64,000 nucleotides of DNA from Paraglaciecola algarum (GTDB lineage Bacteria; Pseudomonadota; Gammaproteobacteria; Enterobacterales; Alteromonadaceae): assembly GCF_021532655.1 (NCBI RefSeq), contig NZ_JAKGAS010000006.1, positions 245,274 through 309,273 on the forward strand, given 5' to 3'. The translations under genes were made by a program, and so were the position numbers. The notes below the pieces were generated by a model, which saw only the letters and a list, made by a program, of their open reading frames with translations, was not told where the DNA came from and ran no database searches. The first letter of the stretch is position 1. Every line of letters begins with the position of its first letter. Shown here piece after piece: positions 35,911-44,941 of this stretch.

Positions 35911-37596
35911 CTAACGACTGAGTTGATTAATTAGTAGTTTATGTTGGGGAAATAATCTGATCAGCTTGTCTGTTTTACCCAATTGCATATCAGCGTATTC
36001 AAATCCAGGTGAGACAGCTTCACCAATTAACCCGTAACCGTACTCTTGGTCTGTGGGGATTTTAGACGCTTTCCAAGTGCCGCCTTTAACCATCATTTGC
36101 ATTTTATGTCCTTTACGCGGATCAGGTCCTAAAACAGTAGTGGTTAAATTTCCTGCTGTGTCGATTAAATAATAAGTAATTGGGTCACCTTTATGAAAAA
36201 AGTGCATGATATCCGACTGATTCATATGAAAATGGCCAATGGGAGAATCTGCTGTCAAAAGGTAATAGATGCTGGTCATAGTGGTTCTTGGCCCATTATC
36301 AGTATTTATTTTTTCCCTATGATTGGCCTTAGACGTTTGCTTAAAATAACCACCTTCAACATGCCCTTGTAATTCTAATGATGCAATTAATTCGGCTCGG
36401 GTAATATCTCTATTCTGTGCTTTCACCTCGGTTAGTAGAGGGATGACTAATTGTTTAGGGACTGTTTGGCCAATGGAAGTCTTAATCTTATTTGATTCAT
36501 AGGGAAGGGTGGATTTAACTGTATCCCAATTAGCAACAATAGTGTCTACGACTTTACTACCGACTAAATATGCTGATTCTAGTGCAGAACGCATACCAAC
36601 AAACCCTTCTTCGCCACTTTCATTGGCTAGGTTTTGTGCGGCTGTCATATCCGCTGGCGGCGTAGCGTAATTACTAGCGGTGCGTAATACTAAAAATCGG
36701 TTTTTATCTGCCTTTTTAGCATTGTGCAAATATGTCATTGCTTGAAAGGCTCCTGAATCTTCCATTCCGGACATGACAAAATTTCCCTTACCTTGTGTCC
36801 AATAATAAGTCCAATCATTTGCCCATTGATTTAACATATCGCCATGCCAAAAGGTTGAAGCAGACATTTGGTCACCCTTTAACACGAATGGTGGTTTTTG
36901 TGCATTCGGCTGTTGGGTATATTGGTTACGCAAAGTTTGCATAGCTGGATAATCATTGAGAGGGGTGTCCTTAGTTAAGTTATAGGCCCAGTTGACTAAA
37001 TCTTCATTAAGCTTAAATACTTCACCATTTTTTGATAGTTCACCGGTTTTTGCTGTCTCTCCTAGCTTAACTGGATGGTTAGCAAACAAGGGAAAATAAC
37101 CACTATTCCATTCTTTTGGGATTTCTCGTGCATCAATTTCATGGGCTAGGTCTCCATCTACTAAATAGGTTGCCCAAGCTGCTGAACCTATTGATGCATC
37201 AGCTGGATCAACACCTGCTATACCGGCTACTAACCAATAAGCTTGGGTAAGATCAAACCTTGGATCTAAACCTAGTGCCATAATTGCCGCTGTAGCGCGA
37301 GAAATACCCATACCAGTGACAATGCCCAGAACGCCAGTTTCTTGGTTAAGGCAAATGTCATGAAATGACGTATCAAAAGGTAGGCAAGTATCTAGTTTTT
37401 GGCCAGCTTTCCATAATTGAAATTCACCGGGTTTATCACCCTGATCTTCACCAATTTCAAACATAGTCACTAGCACAACTTTAATTTCAATCGGTGCTTT
37501 TGAGCTGGTATTGGCCGATTGTTCTCGATTAGATTGCGGGCCACATCCTATAAGTAGCAAGAAGGTTAACAGCGGTACCCAATAGAGCTTTTTCAT
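35911..37596 (-). CDS. NUP-family domain fused to a DUF985 cupin, lipoprotein
   Basis: Residues 1-18 are a lipoprotein signal with lipobox LIGC (Cys18). Residues 35-370 form a NUP domain (EIKVVLVTMFEIGEDQGDKP near the start; SGMEDSGAFQAM at the place of the phosphorylase-like Glu-Met-Glu motif). Residues 402-561 form a cupin_5/DUF985 domain (LQGHVEGGYFKQT, then IGHFHMNQSDIMHFFHKGD with likely metal-binding His residues, and VSPGFEYADM). There are no transmembrane helices, so it is not a permease in itself. It follows the TonB receptor by about 65 bases. A periplasmic enzyme releasing base and sugar from imported nucleosides is the best guess; the cupin could act on the sugar product. Confidence 0.85.
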   Translation of the reverse strand: MKKLYWVPLLTFLLLIGCGPQSNREQSANTSSKAPIEIKVVLVTMFEIGEDQGDKPGEFQLWKAGQKLDTCLPFDTSFHDICLNQETGVLGIVTGMGISRATAAIMALGLDPRFDLTQAYWLVAGIAGVDPADASIGSAAWATYLVDGDLAHEIDAREIPKEWNSGYFPLFANHPVKLGETAKTGELSKNGEVFKLNEDLVNWAYNLTKDTPLNDYPAMQTLRNQYTQQPNAQKPPFVLKGDQMSASTFWHGDMLNQWANDWTYYWTQGKGNFVMSGMEDSGAFQAMTYLHNAKKADKNRFLVLRTASNYATPPADMTAAQNLANESGEEGFVGMRSALESAYLVGSKVVDTIVANWDTVKSTLPYESNKIKTSIGQTVPKQLVIPLLTEVKAQNRDITRAELIASLELQGHVEGGYFKQTSKANHREKINTDNGPRTTMTSIYYLLTADSPIGHFHMNQSDIMHFFHKGDPITYYLIDTAGNLTTTVLGPDPRKGHKMQMMVKGGTWKASKIPTDQEYGYGLIGEAVSPGFEYADMQLGKTDKLIRLFPQHKLLINQLSR

Positions 37597-37661
37597 ATTA
37601 TTCCCAAATAAAAAGGGTAAATATGCTGAACATATTTACCCTTGAACATGATTAATTTGTA

Positions 37662-40097
37662 TTAAAATTTATAATTAACTGTCGCTTGGAAGTGACGTGG
37701 TAATTCAGGTAATACAATCTGTGCACCAAATAAATCAGGGAAGTTAGCTCTGAAATATTTCTCGTCAGTTAAGTTTTTAATATTTAGACTCGCTGACCAA
37801 GTATCTACTGTATACGACACACCTGCATTTACTAAGGTAAATGAAGGTAAGGTAACCGATTGTGAGAAGCTAGAGAAGGTTTCATCAGACTTCACAACAC
37901 TAGCGTTAACTGCATACCCATTTTCAAAGTCGTAGGTGGCGGTTAACGTATAGATATTCTCTGGAATACCGGCTTTACGCGCGCCTTCTTTGTCTCCTTC
38001 AGCTATAAGCGTTAGACCAATTGGGTTTCCGCCGTAAATTAAAGAAGCATCAGATAATGAAGTAAGATCTTCTATGCCTAAGAAACCAAATAATGAACCA
38101 CCTTCGCCATTGTTATAGGCTGTAAGGTTATAAACTTTAAGGTTGGTATAACCAGCACTAATTAAAAGTTGATCAGAAACAACCCAACGTAATTCAAATT
38201 CAGTACCTTTGTTTTGCGTAGTTGCGTTGGTAACAATCGCTTGAGCATTAAAGTCGGTACGCTCTTGTTCGTAAACAGATAATGCAAAGTACAAACTGTC
38301 GTCTAAGAATGAACCTTTAACACCGTATTCAAATAATTCCGATGTATCAAACGCACCATTGTAAGGATTACCATCGCCGTCTATTAATTGACCGTAACCA
38401 ATTTCAGCCCCTTGACCCGCAATTAACGTCGCTTGCTCAGCTGCTGTAATGTAGGGGATTAAGCCAAAATCAGTTTTATATGAAATACTTGCGTTCCAAG
38501 ATGTACCATCAAAGGTTTCTTCTGCTGTATTAATATCTGTTTGGTTCAGCAATAAATCGCCACGGCTTGTGGTTTCAACATCAATTGTGTCATAACGTAA
38601 ACCTAATACTATGTTTAAACCCATATCCCAAGTGATATCTGTCATAGCGGCAAAACCATAATCGGTATAACTACCAGTGTCATGATTATCGAAGTCTTTA
38701 CCAATTCTAGTAGCTAATAGTCTTCTATCTAAGGCAGTAGATGGGCCTGTTAAGTCACGACGGTTAAAAAACTCATTAGCAAAGTCATCTGCATGGAAAA
38801 ACTCAGTATGACGTACAGAAGGTGATAGTTGGAATTGAGCTAACATGCTGTCATTTTCATATTCGGTAGCGAATATCAACTTGTTTTCAAATACTGAGCT
38901 ATCATGGGTTTGTGAGAATCCATATGCGTTTTCGTTAAGGTTATCATATGCCTCATAGAACATTTGATTCTTAATTTCCCAGCCATTATCTGTGTAATAA
39001 AACACATCAAAATAAAATGTTTCTACGGTATTGGTTAACACGTCATCCGGTGCTACTAGTGTTTGGTTACCTTTAAGTGTAGCTGTTCCAGGGTTATCTA
39101 GTTTCATGGCTTCTGTTGCATCTTCATCAGTAAAGGCTGGTGCAAATGGATAAAAGAAACCGTTACCTGCTAAATTCACCATGCCATATTCTTGGTGAGA
39201 AATAGAGCCATCACCGTCTGTATCTAATGGCTTAGCTGTACCCGTTACATAAGTACCATTGTCAATTAGGTCTTGACTTAAACGGTTCCAACCAGCAACT
39301 TGGTTACCATCGTAATCGTGGTACATACCGCCAAATTCAATTCGAAGGTCGTCGCTAATGTCAACATTAAATGAAGCTTGCAATATAGTTTGGTCGGTTT
39401 CAGAGTTGTCGTAGTAACTACCTGAGTTTTCAACTTCACCATAAACATAGAAACCCATGTCTTTATCGCCAATCTTACCAGGTCCACCCAGCTCAGCAGT
39501 CATAACACTCTTGTCCCAGCTACCTGTTGTATAGGAAAAAGCGCCTTTATTTTCTTCTAGGTATTGACCGCCACTCGCGCGAGCAGACTTAGGATTAAAG
39601 TTTAAGTACCCGCCAATTTTTGCAGGACCATAAATAGGTGATGCTGGGCCACGCACAATATCGATACGGCTTGAAGCGCCAATAGGAGTAGGGTAGTTAC
39701 CCGGATTGTCTAAGCGTTTTACTCCACGAAAATAGGTTTCACCTGGTGTACCACGCACATCTAAGGAGCCGGCCACACCAAAAAATGACTGGGTAAACGT
39801 ACCTGGTGCAAATGCCACTAATTCATCAATGTCAGTTACACTAAACCGCTCAAGTTGCTCATCACTGATAGTTGATGCTGAACGTGGGGTTTCTAAAATC
39901 GATTTTCCAAAACCAAAAACGGCTTCAACATCCTGTCCTGGTAAACTACCTAACGACCCTGTTACTTCGATACGTTCAACACTATCTTCTTTTGCCTCTT
40001 CAGTTTCCTGTGCTAAAACATGTGTGGGTATCATAACAGCTAAACTAAGAGCGATGGCTTTTGCCAATGGTGTGGTTTTAAACATACTTTTTGTCAT
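37662..40097 (-). CDS. TonB-dependent outer-membrane receptor, probably for nucleosides
   Basis: The 811-residue protein has a signal peptide (residues 1-29, ending VLAQ), a TonB box-like VERIEVTG near 41-48, a plug domain (about 60-175; VRGTPGETYFRGVKR, RIDIVRGPASPIYGPAKIGG) and a 22-strand-type barrel closing with a terminal aromatic (ATVNYKF). It actively imports a substrate across the outer membrane with TonB energy. The NUP-cupin gene directly downstream and the base permease beyond suggest purine or other nucleoside substrates. Siderophore uptake is less likely, as no iron genes are nearby. Confidence 0.9.
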   Translation of the reverse strand: MTKSMFKTTPLAKAIALSLAVMIPTHVLAQETEEAKEDSVERIEVTGSLGSLPGQDVEAVFGFGKSILETPRSASTISDEQLERFSVTDIDELVAFAPGTFTQSFFGVAGSLDVRGTPGETYFRGVKRLDNPGNYPTPIGASSRIDIVRGPASPIYGPAKIGGYLNFNPKSARASGGQYLEENKGAFSYTTGSWDKSVMTAELGGPGKIGDKDMGFYVYGEVENSGSYYDNSETDQTILQASFNVDISDDLRIEFGGMYHDYDGNQVAGWNRLSQDLIDNGTYVTGTAKPLDTDGDGSISHQEYGMVNLAGNGFFYPFAPAFTDEDATEAMKLDNPGTATLKGNQTLVAPDDVLTNTVETFYFDVFYYTDNGWEIKNQMFYEAYDNLNENAYGFSQTHDSSVFENKLIFATEYENDSMLAQFQLSPSVRHTEFFHADDFANEFFNRRDLTGPSTALDRRLLATRIGKDFDNHDTGSYTDYGFAAMTDITWDMGLNIVLGLRYDTIDVETTSRGDLLLNQTDINTAEETFDGTSWNASISYKTDFGLIPYITAAEQATLIAGQGAEIGYGQLIDGDGNPYNGAFDTSELFEYGVKGSFLDDSLYFALSVYEQERTDFNAQAIVTNATTQNKGTEFELRWVVSDQLLISAGYTNLKVYNLTAYNNGEGGSLFGFLGIEDLTSLSDASLIYGGNPIGLTLIAEGDKEGARKAGIPENIYTLTATYDFENGYAVNASVVKSDETFSSFSQSVTLPSFTLVNAGVSYTVDTWSASLNIKNLTDEKYFRANFPDLFGAQIVLPELPRHFQATVNYKF

Positions 40098-40167
40098 TGT
40101 GTTTTCCGAATAAGAATATTATTAAGGTTTATTTCAAAAATTGAATTGCACGAAGGGTGCCAAAATC

Positions 40168-40183
40168 CTGTCCATTCGGTCTA
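40168..40183. promoter_or_regulatory. Weaker RutR-like operator candidate upstream of the TonB receptor
   Basis: CTGTCCATTCGGTCTA matches the RutR consensus TTGACCA-NN-TGGTCAA at 10 of 14 defined positions and lies about 71-86 bases upstream of the receptor start, a distance similar to that at the permease gene. Confidence 0.35.
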
Positions 40184-40373
40184 GTTCTGTATGTAATGAT
40201 TAAGTTATTGATATTTATAAGTTTAATATTTAGTTCTGTTTTTAGTTAGAACTAAACTCAATTAAAGTCATTATTTCATGTGCACCATGAGTGATCAATT
40301 AATGTTTAATGGTTGCACTAATAAAAGGCGCGGTAAGCAGCTGTCTAGTTTTATGTTGAATTTAACAGAAAAA

Positions 40374-40402
40374 AGGTAACCACTGAGGAGTGATGGTTAC
40401 CT
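40374..40402 (-). terminator. Rho-independent terminator of the EF-hand gene
   Basis: AGGTAACCA (40374-40382) pairs with TGGTTACCT (40394-40402) around an 11-base loop. On the minus strand a TTTTT-rich tract follows. It starts 22 bases past the EF-hand gene's stop. Confidence 0.85.
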
Positions 40403-40423
40403 CTATACTTATATATTAAGTTA

Positions 40424-40654
40424 TTAATTAAGTTTTTTCCCAAGTTCAGCTAATTCATCTTTGCTTAAATAACCATCTTCATCAGTATCTAACTCAGTAA
40501 AAACTTGCGCTAATGTAGGATCACTTTTAGCTTCATCGATACTTATTAGTCCATCATTATTAGTATCTAATTTACTAAAATTATCTTCAGGTTGTTGCGC
40601 TGTAATTGCTAGTGAAAATAGGCTTGCTGTTAATACGATTAAAACTTTAGTCAT
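40424..40654 (-). CDS. Small secreted EF-hand calcium-binding protein
   Basis: The 76-residue protein has a signal peptide (about residues 1-19, ending TAQ) and two EF-hand loops, DTNNDGLISIDE and DTDEDGYLSKDE, each with the Asp/Asn ligands and the final Glu, so calcium binding in the periplasm or outside is likely. The start at 40654 is chosen because GGAGAG lies about 7 bases ahead; the ATG four codons earlier would place that Shine-Dalgarno inside the gene. It is monocistronic with a strong terminator. No partner is evident. Confidence 0.82.
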   Translation of the reverse strand: MTKVLIVLTASLFSLAITAQQPEDNFSKLDTNNDGLISIDEAKSDPTLAQVFTELDTDEDGYLSKDELAELGKKLN

Positions 40655-40666
40655 TTGACTCTCCAT

Positions 40667-41056
40667 AAATTTATATTGATTTAGTAAACATTAAGGTTTG
40701 TCCAGTGCGCACGGCTTAACCTTATTGATTAGATTTGTTCAATCAAATTATTCTGATTCAACAATAAGCAGACTTTTTAAAAATAAGTGTTGTTCATCTG
40801 CCTTATCACACTAATATCAAAGTTTATGCCATGTTAGAATTATATAATTAAAACAATAAGTTAGACAAGGTTATAAGCTTGAGTTAGGAATTTAGTGCGA
40901 AATACCTAAAGCATTAGTCGCTTAGTGAATACAGTATTTATATAGGTTTTAATAACTGACGAATTATCAAAGAGTTAGAAGTAGACACTTATTAATGCGG
41001 ATTGGTATAAAACAATATGTATTTAAGCAAGTAACGTCCTTGTTTTTTGCTCGATT
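40667..41056. other. Intergenic region upstream of the EF-hand gene
   Basis: About 390 bases with no gene seen. It holds the EF-hand promoter. TAAGGTT (40692-40698) and AACCTTA (40718-40724) form an inverted repeat enclosing the perfect 8-bp palindrome GTGCGCAC (40705-40712), a possible operator. No terminator is clear for the glucosylglycerate operon that ends at 41057. Confidence 0.4.
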
Positions 41057-42811
41057 CTATAAGGTGTTGGATATCCATAAACTTTGATATGGCTGCAATT
41101 GGTATTCTAAATCTTCCATACAAATAGTTTGCTGGCTGATTAAATCTAACCAAGTATCTGTACCTATCAGATTAAGATCACTTAATCGCAGCGTTTGTAT
41201 TTGGTCAGACATATTATGTACACAAAAAATACTTTGATTGCGCTTTAAACTTTGTCGCCAAAAGCCGAATAATTGCTCACCTAATTGTAAGGTGAACTGG
41301 GTACAATTTGGATGAAAGGCTGGTTGATTTTTCCGAATATTGAGTAATTCTGTTATACGACCATGTGCTTTTGCATGTTGGCTTTGCGGGTCGTTTAACA
41401 CTTCAACTAAACTATCATAATCCCATTTATGTCGGTTAATTGAACGATTTTGACTGGTATTTCTGACTTTTTCGTAATCATTACCTGTGCCAAGTAAGCT
41501 GTGAATATAGACCCCTGGAATACCTTCTAATCCGAACATCACTGCATGAGCACAAACAAATCGTTCCAATCCCCATTTGTCTTCACCTTTAGTGGTGCCT
41601 TGCAGCGCATCATATAGTGCAATGTTGATTTCGTAGGCTTTTTGTTCACCATTTTCTGACTTTCGCCATGAGATACGGCCACCAAAATTTTGCATAGTAT
41701 TCACTAAAGTTGTCAACTCTGTGTCATCCAGAAGACCTTCCGCGGGTCTTAATCCTATTCCATCATGGGAAGCTATAAAGTTAAAAAAGAAGGTTCCATT
41801 TTGCGCCGGAGGCATGCTTCCTAACCAGGATTTTAAATGTTTACATGAGCCTGTTACTAATGAATTAACCAATAGAGGGGGTAATGAGAAATTGTAGATC
41901 CCATGGGCTTCGTTGGCATTACCAAAATAGGTTAAGTTTTGACGATTAGGAATATTAGTTTCAGTAATAATAACCGCATCATCTACAGCGTGTTCAATCA
42001 GGGTTCTAAGTAATCTTACCGCTTCATGAGTTTGCTCTAAATTAATACAACTAGTACCTATGGTTTTCCATAAAAAAGCGACGGCATCGAGTCTAAATAA
42101 GCGGATACCCGTATCTAAGTATTGACGGATAATTGAAACAAAAGCGTCTAATACATTGGGGTTAGTAAAGTCAAAATCCACCTGATCATGGCTAAAGGTA
42201 CACCAAACATATTGTTCACCATTCTCTGTTTCTGTGAGGCGTAATAAGTCCGAGGTCCTTGGTCGTGTTACCATAGAAGTATCTATGTCTGGTGAGGCAG
42301 TAAAAAAGAAATCATGCCCTGGACCTTCACCTTTAATAAAATTAGTAAACCAAGCACTTCTAGAGGAACAATGATTTATCACCACGTCAGACATCAAACG
42401 ATAATCTTGGGTAATGGCTTCAATATCATCCCAGTCACCTAATGATTCATTTACACTGCTGTAATCTATGACCGAGAATCCATCATCTGAGCTATAGGGA
42501 AAAAACGGCAAAATGTGTACGCTATTCACCGAGTCTGCACAGTAATTTTTTAGAAATGTATGTAAGGTATGTAGTGGTTTTTCTCCGGGCTTTTCGACGC
42601 TATCTCCGTATGTGATGAGTAAAACGTCTTTTTCATCCCAACTATTATGGTGTTGTTTGGGCTCTACTATAGAATCGGCATCGCCAATTCTCATAGTAGC
42701 TAACAGTTGCTGGCTTAGCTCAGGAATAGAAATACTTAAATCTACATCTTGATATATAACATTTAGATGATGTTCCACACGTTCAGTTAGTTGTTCAAAT
42801 ATAGATAACAT
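41057..42811 (-). CDS. GH13_18 phosphorylase, probable glucosylglycerate phosphorylase
   Basis: GH13_18 enzymes are sucrose phosphorylase and relatives that split glucosides with phosphate. The 584-residue protein has the GH13 motifs DVVINHCS near residues 141-148, the nucleophile in [10 protein letters not shown] near 238-247, the acid/base in VIITETN near 279-285 and FIASHDGIG near 349-357. Its genetic context, directly after GpgS, GpgP and a glycerate kinase, points to glucosylglycerate (giving glucose-1-phosphate and glycerate) rather than sucrose. The acceptor loop identity cannot be confirmed by eye. It starts 9 bases after gpgS with an AAGGAAA Shine-Dalgarno. Confidence 0.85.
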   Translation of the reverse strand: MLSIFEQLTERVEHHLNVIYQDVDLSISIPELSQQLLATMRIGDADSIVEPKQHHNSWDEKDVLLITYGDSVEKPGEKPLHTLHTFLKNYCADSVNSVHILPFFPYSSDDGFSVIDYSSVNESLGDWDDIEAITQDYRLMSDVVINHCSSRSAWFTNFIKGEGPGHDFFFTASPDIDTSMVTRPRTSDLLRLTETENGEQYVWCTFSHDQVDFDFTNPNVLDAFVSIIRQYLDTGIRLFRLDAVAFLWKTIGTSCINLEQTHEAVRLLRTLIEHAVDDAVIITETNIPNRQNLTYFGNANEAHGIYNFSLPPLLVNSLVTGSCKHLKSWLGSMPPAQNGTFFFNFIASHDGIGLRPAEGLLDDTELTTLVNTMQNFGGRISWRKSENGEQKAYEINIALYDALQGTTKGEDKWGLERFVCAHAVMFGLEGIPGVYIHSLLGTGNDYEKVRNTSQNRSINRHKWDYDSLVEVLNDPQSQHAKAHGRITELLNIRKNQPAFHPNCTQFTLQLGEQLFGFWRQSLKRNQSIFCVHNMSDQIQTLRLSDLNLIGTDTWLDLISQQTICMEDLEYQLQPYQSLWISNTL

Positions 42812-42820
42812 TTTGTTTCC

Positions 42821-44047
42821 TTAACCTTTTGCAAATTCTTCGTAGTCAAGCTCTACCGCTTGTTTTAATTGATCTAACACGTCTGGAATAGCACTAACAA
42901 CACGATTCCAACTTGGAATAAATGGAGTTTCCATTGGGTTGTCTAAGAAGCTTTCACCAGCCTTCATTATGTTTTGAGCAAATAACTCAACCGCTTTTTC
43001 TTCGCTATGAATATCTAATTTAAGCCCATTCATAATGGCGTCATTGTTATAAGTTTCGATAAAATCTAAGGCAATTCTGTAGTAGGTAGCTTTTAACGAT
43101 CTGAATGTTTCAGTGTTAAAAGTTTCACCTTGTGTAGCTAATTTACGAATTAAGGCTTTGGTGATATCAATCGACATTTTTGACAGGCCGCCTTGATCAT
43201 TATTAGCAGATAAATCTTGATGTTTATGATCATAAGTTTTTGCAATATCTGCTTGGCACAAGCGGTTGTTAGAATAGTTACGTTGCATTTCAGACAACAC
43301 ACCTATCTCTAGACCCCAGTCACTTGGGATACGAATGTCGTTTAACACATCACGTCTAAATGAAAACTCGCCCGCTAATGGGTAGCGGAAGCTGTCCATA
43401 TATTCTAAATATTCGTTATGGCCCACCACTTTTTGCAAGGCTCGAATGAGTGGAGTGACTAATAGCCGAGATACACGTCCGTTAATTTTTCCATCTGCTA
43501 CTCGAGCATAGTACCCTTTACAGAATTCATAGTTAAACTGAGGGTTAGCCACTGGGTAAATAAGACGAGCTAATAAACCTCTGTCATAGGTTAAAATATC
43601 GCAATCATGCAAGGCTACTGATTCTGCTTTGCCAGTGGCTAAAACATAACCCATGCAATACCAAACATTTCGGCCTTTACCTAATTCTTTAGGGGCTAAA
43701 CCTAAAGCTTCTAATTTTGCATCTAGAGCTTGTAATCTTGGACCTTCATTCCATAACACTCTATGATTTTGTGGTAATTTACCAAAGAACTTGAGGGCAT
43801 GTTGGTACTGCTCTTGCGTTGCACGATCTAAGCCAATAACAATTTGTGACAGATAAGGCACATCACAGATATGATCAATAATATTAGGTAGGGCAGTGCC
43901 TTCTAATTCAGAAAAAAGAGACGGTAAAATTAAGGCCATTGGACGTTTTTGTGAAAACTCAACTAACTCAGCTTCTAATTCACCCACCGGACGATCATCT
44001 AAGTTATGTAAAGTTGTCACCATGCCATTTTGATAAAAATCAGCCAT
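42821..44047 (-). CDS. gpgS: Glucosyl-3-phosphoglycerate synthase (GT81)
   Basis: GpgS transfers glucose from NDP-glucose to 3-phosphoglycerate, the first step of glucosylglycerate synthesis. The 408-residue protein has a GT-A fold with the acidic metal motif in VALHDCDILTYDRG near residues 143-156, GKGRNVWYCMGYVLATGK near 123-140, and PLAGEFSFRRDVL near 217-229. The match to the GT81 family is good throughout. An ACGGAGC Shine-Dalgarno precedes the ATG. The 73-base gap before it is unusually rich in A/T tracts. Confidence 0.88.
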   Translation of the reverse strand: MADFYQNGMVTTLHNLDDRPVGELEAELVEFSQKRPMALILPSLFSELEGTALPNIIDHICDVPYLSQIVIGLDRATQEQYQHALKFFGKLPQNHRVLWNEGPRLQALDAKLEALGLAPKELGKGRNVWYCMGYVLATGKAESVALHDCDILTYDRGLLARLIYPVANPQFNYEFCKGYYARVADGKINGRVSRLLVTPLIRALQKVVGHNEYLEYMDSFRYPLAGEFSFRRDVLNDIRIPSDWGLEIGVLSEMQRNYSNNRLCQADIAKTYDHKHQDLSANNDQGGLSKMSIDITKALIRKLATQGETFNTETFRSLKATYYRIALDFIETYNNDAIMNGLKLDIHSEEKAVELFAQNIMKAGESFLDNPMETPFIPSWNRVVSAIPDVLDQLKQAVELDYEEFAKG

Positions 44048-44060
44048 GTTTGCTCCGTTT

Positions 44061-44114
44061 AAAAAGTTTAAAAAAAAGTTAAAAAATAATCTTAAAAAAT
44101 ATAACGTTAAAAAA
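44061..44114. other. Phased A-tract spacer upstream of gpgS
   Basis: Five runs of 5-8 A lie at 44061-44065, 44070-44077, 44081-44086, 44094-44099 and 44109-44114. The first three are spaced about 10 bases centre to centre, which favours intrinsic bending. It separates gpgP from gpgS inside the operon. Confidence 0.4.
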
Positions 44115-44120
44115 GTCTAA

Positions 44121-44939
44121 TTAAGAAAAAAGTAACGCATCAATACATTCCGCCCAACCAGATGGGCCATATACAGTACTAGTTATTAAACCTTCAGTGC
44201 GTTTTAATGAAGGTGGTGGGTTAGTGGGCGATAAAATTCGAATCGCAATATCCGCTTCTTCAAGCATCGCTATATCATTATGACCATCACCTAAGGCAAT
44301 AGACTGACAATCTATTAGGCCAGTTTGTTTTTGATACTCACGCAGTAACCAAGCTAATGCAATTCCTTTATTACATTGCCCGGTTATATGTAAAAAACGA
44401 CCTCCTTGTAATGGAGAGGCTCCTAGTTCCTCAGCAGCTTGTATAAACAGTTTCTTGGTTTGCTCGTCTCCTAACCACAAGACGGGTTCACAATACTCCC
44501 TTTTTGATGCAAGGTTTGCATCATGTTCAGATAAACCAGTCGCGTCACAAATTTTTTCGATACTCATATTGGCAAAGTGATCAAATTCGTTTTCAAAACT
44601 TGTGTTTAGCTGTTTTATTAAGTCGACCCAATGCTCAACAGGTTGCGAAAACTCTTTTACCCAGTATCCACTTTGATACTTAGTGTCTTTAGGTTGTAGT
44701 TTAAAAAATGTGGTAGGAATATATACGGCGGCACCATTTTCTACAATAAATGGTGTTTCTAATTGAAGTGCCCCTCGAATTTCAACAAGTTCAGCAAAGG
44801 TTTTACTGGTATTGGCGATTACAGGAACATAGCTTTGTTTTAATTTTTGTAATGTGTCTAACGCTGGGGCAAAACTATAAGTGTGATGATCGAGTAAGGT
44901 GCCATCTAAATCTGTAAATACTAAGTAATTGTTAGTCAT
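44121..44939 (-). CDS. Glucosyl/mannosyl-3-phosphoglycerate phosphatase (HAD)
   Basis: The 272-residue protein is a HAD-IIB phosphatase of the MPGP/YedP type: motif I FTDLDGTLLDHHTYSF at residues 8-23 (nucleophile Asp), ANTSKTFAEL near 42-51, ENGAAVYIP near 67-75, and motif IV ALGDGHNDIAMLEEAD near 216-231. It should dephosphorylate the GpgS product to glucosylglycerate. It lies two bases after the kinase gene and before gpgS, so it belongs to this pathway. Whether it also accepts the mannosyl compound is open. Confidence 0.88.
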   Translation of the reverse strand: MTNNYLVFTDLDGTLLDHHTYSFAPALDTLQKLKQSYVPVIANTSKTFAELVEIRGALQLETPFIVENGAAVYIPTTFFKLQPKDTKYQSGYWVKEFSQPVEHWVDLIKQLNTSFENEFDHFANMSIEKICDATGLSEHDANLASKREYCEPVLWLGDEQTKKLFIQAAEELGASPLQGGRFLHITGQCNKGIALAWLLREYQKQTGLIDCQSIALGDGHNDIAMLEEADIAIRILSPTNPPPSLKRTEGLITSTVYGPSGWAECIDALLFS

Positions 44940-44941
44940 GT

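Noticed and set aside
37662..40097. Siderophore receptor assignment for the TonB-dependent protein
   Set aside because: No iron or siderophore genes are adjacent, while nucleoside-related genes lie directly downstream.
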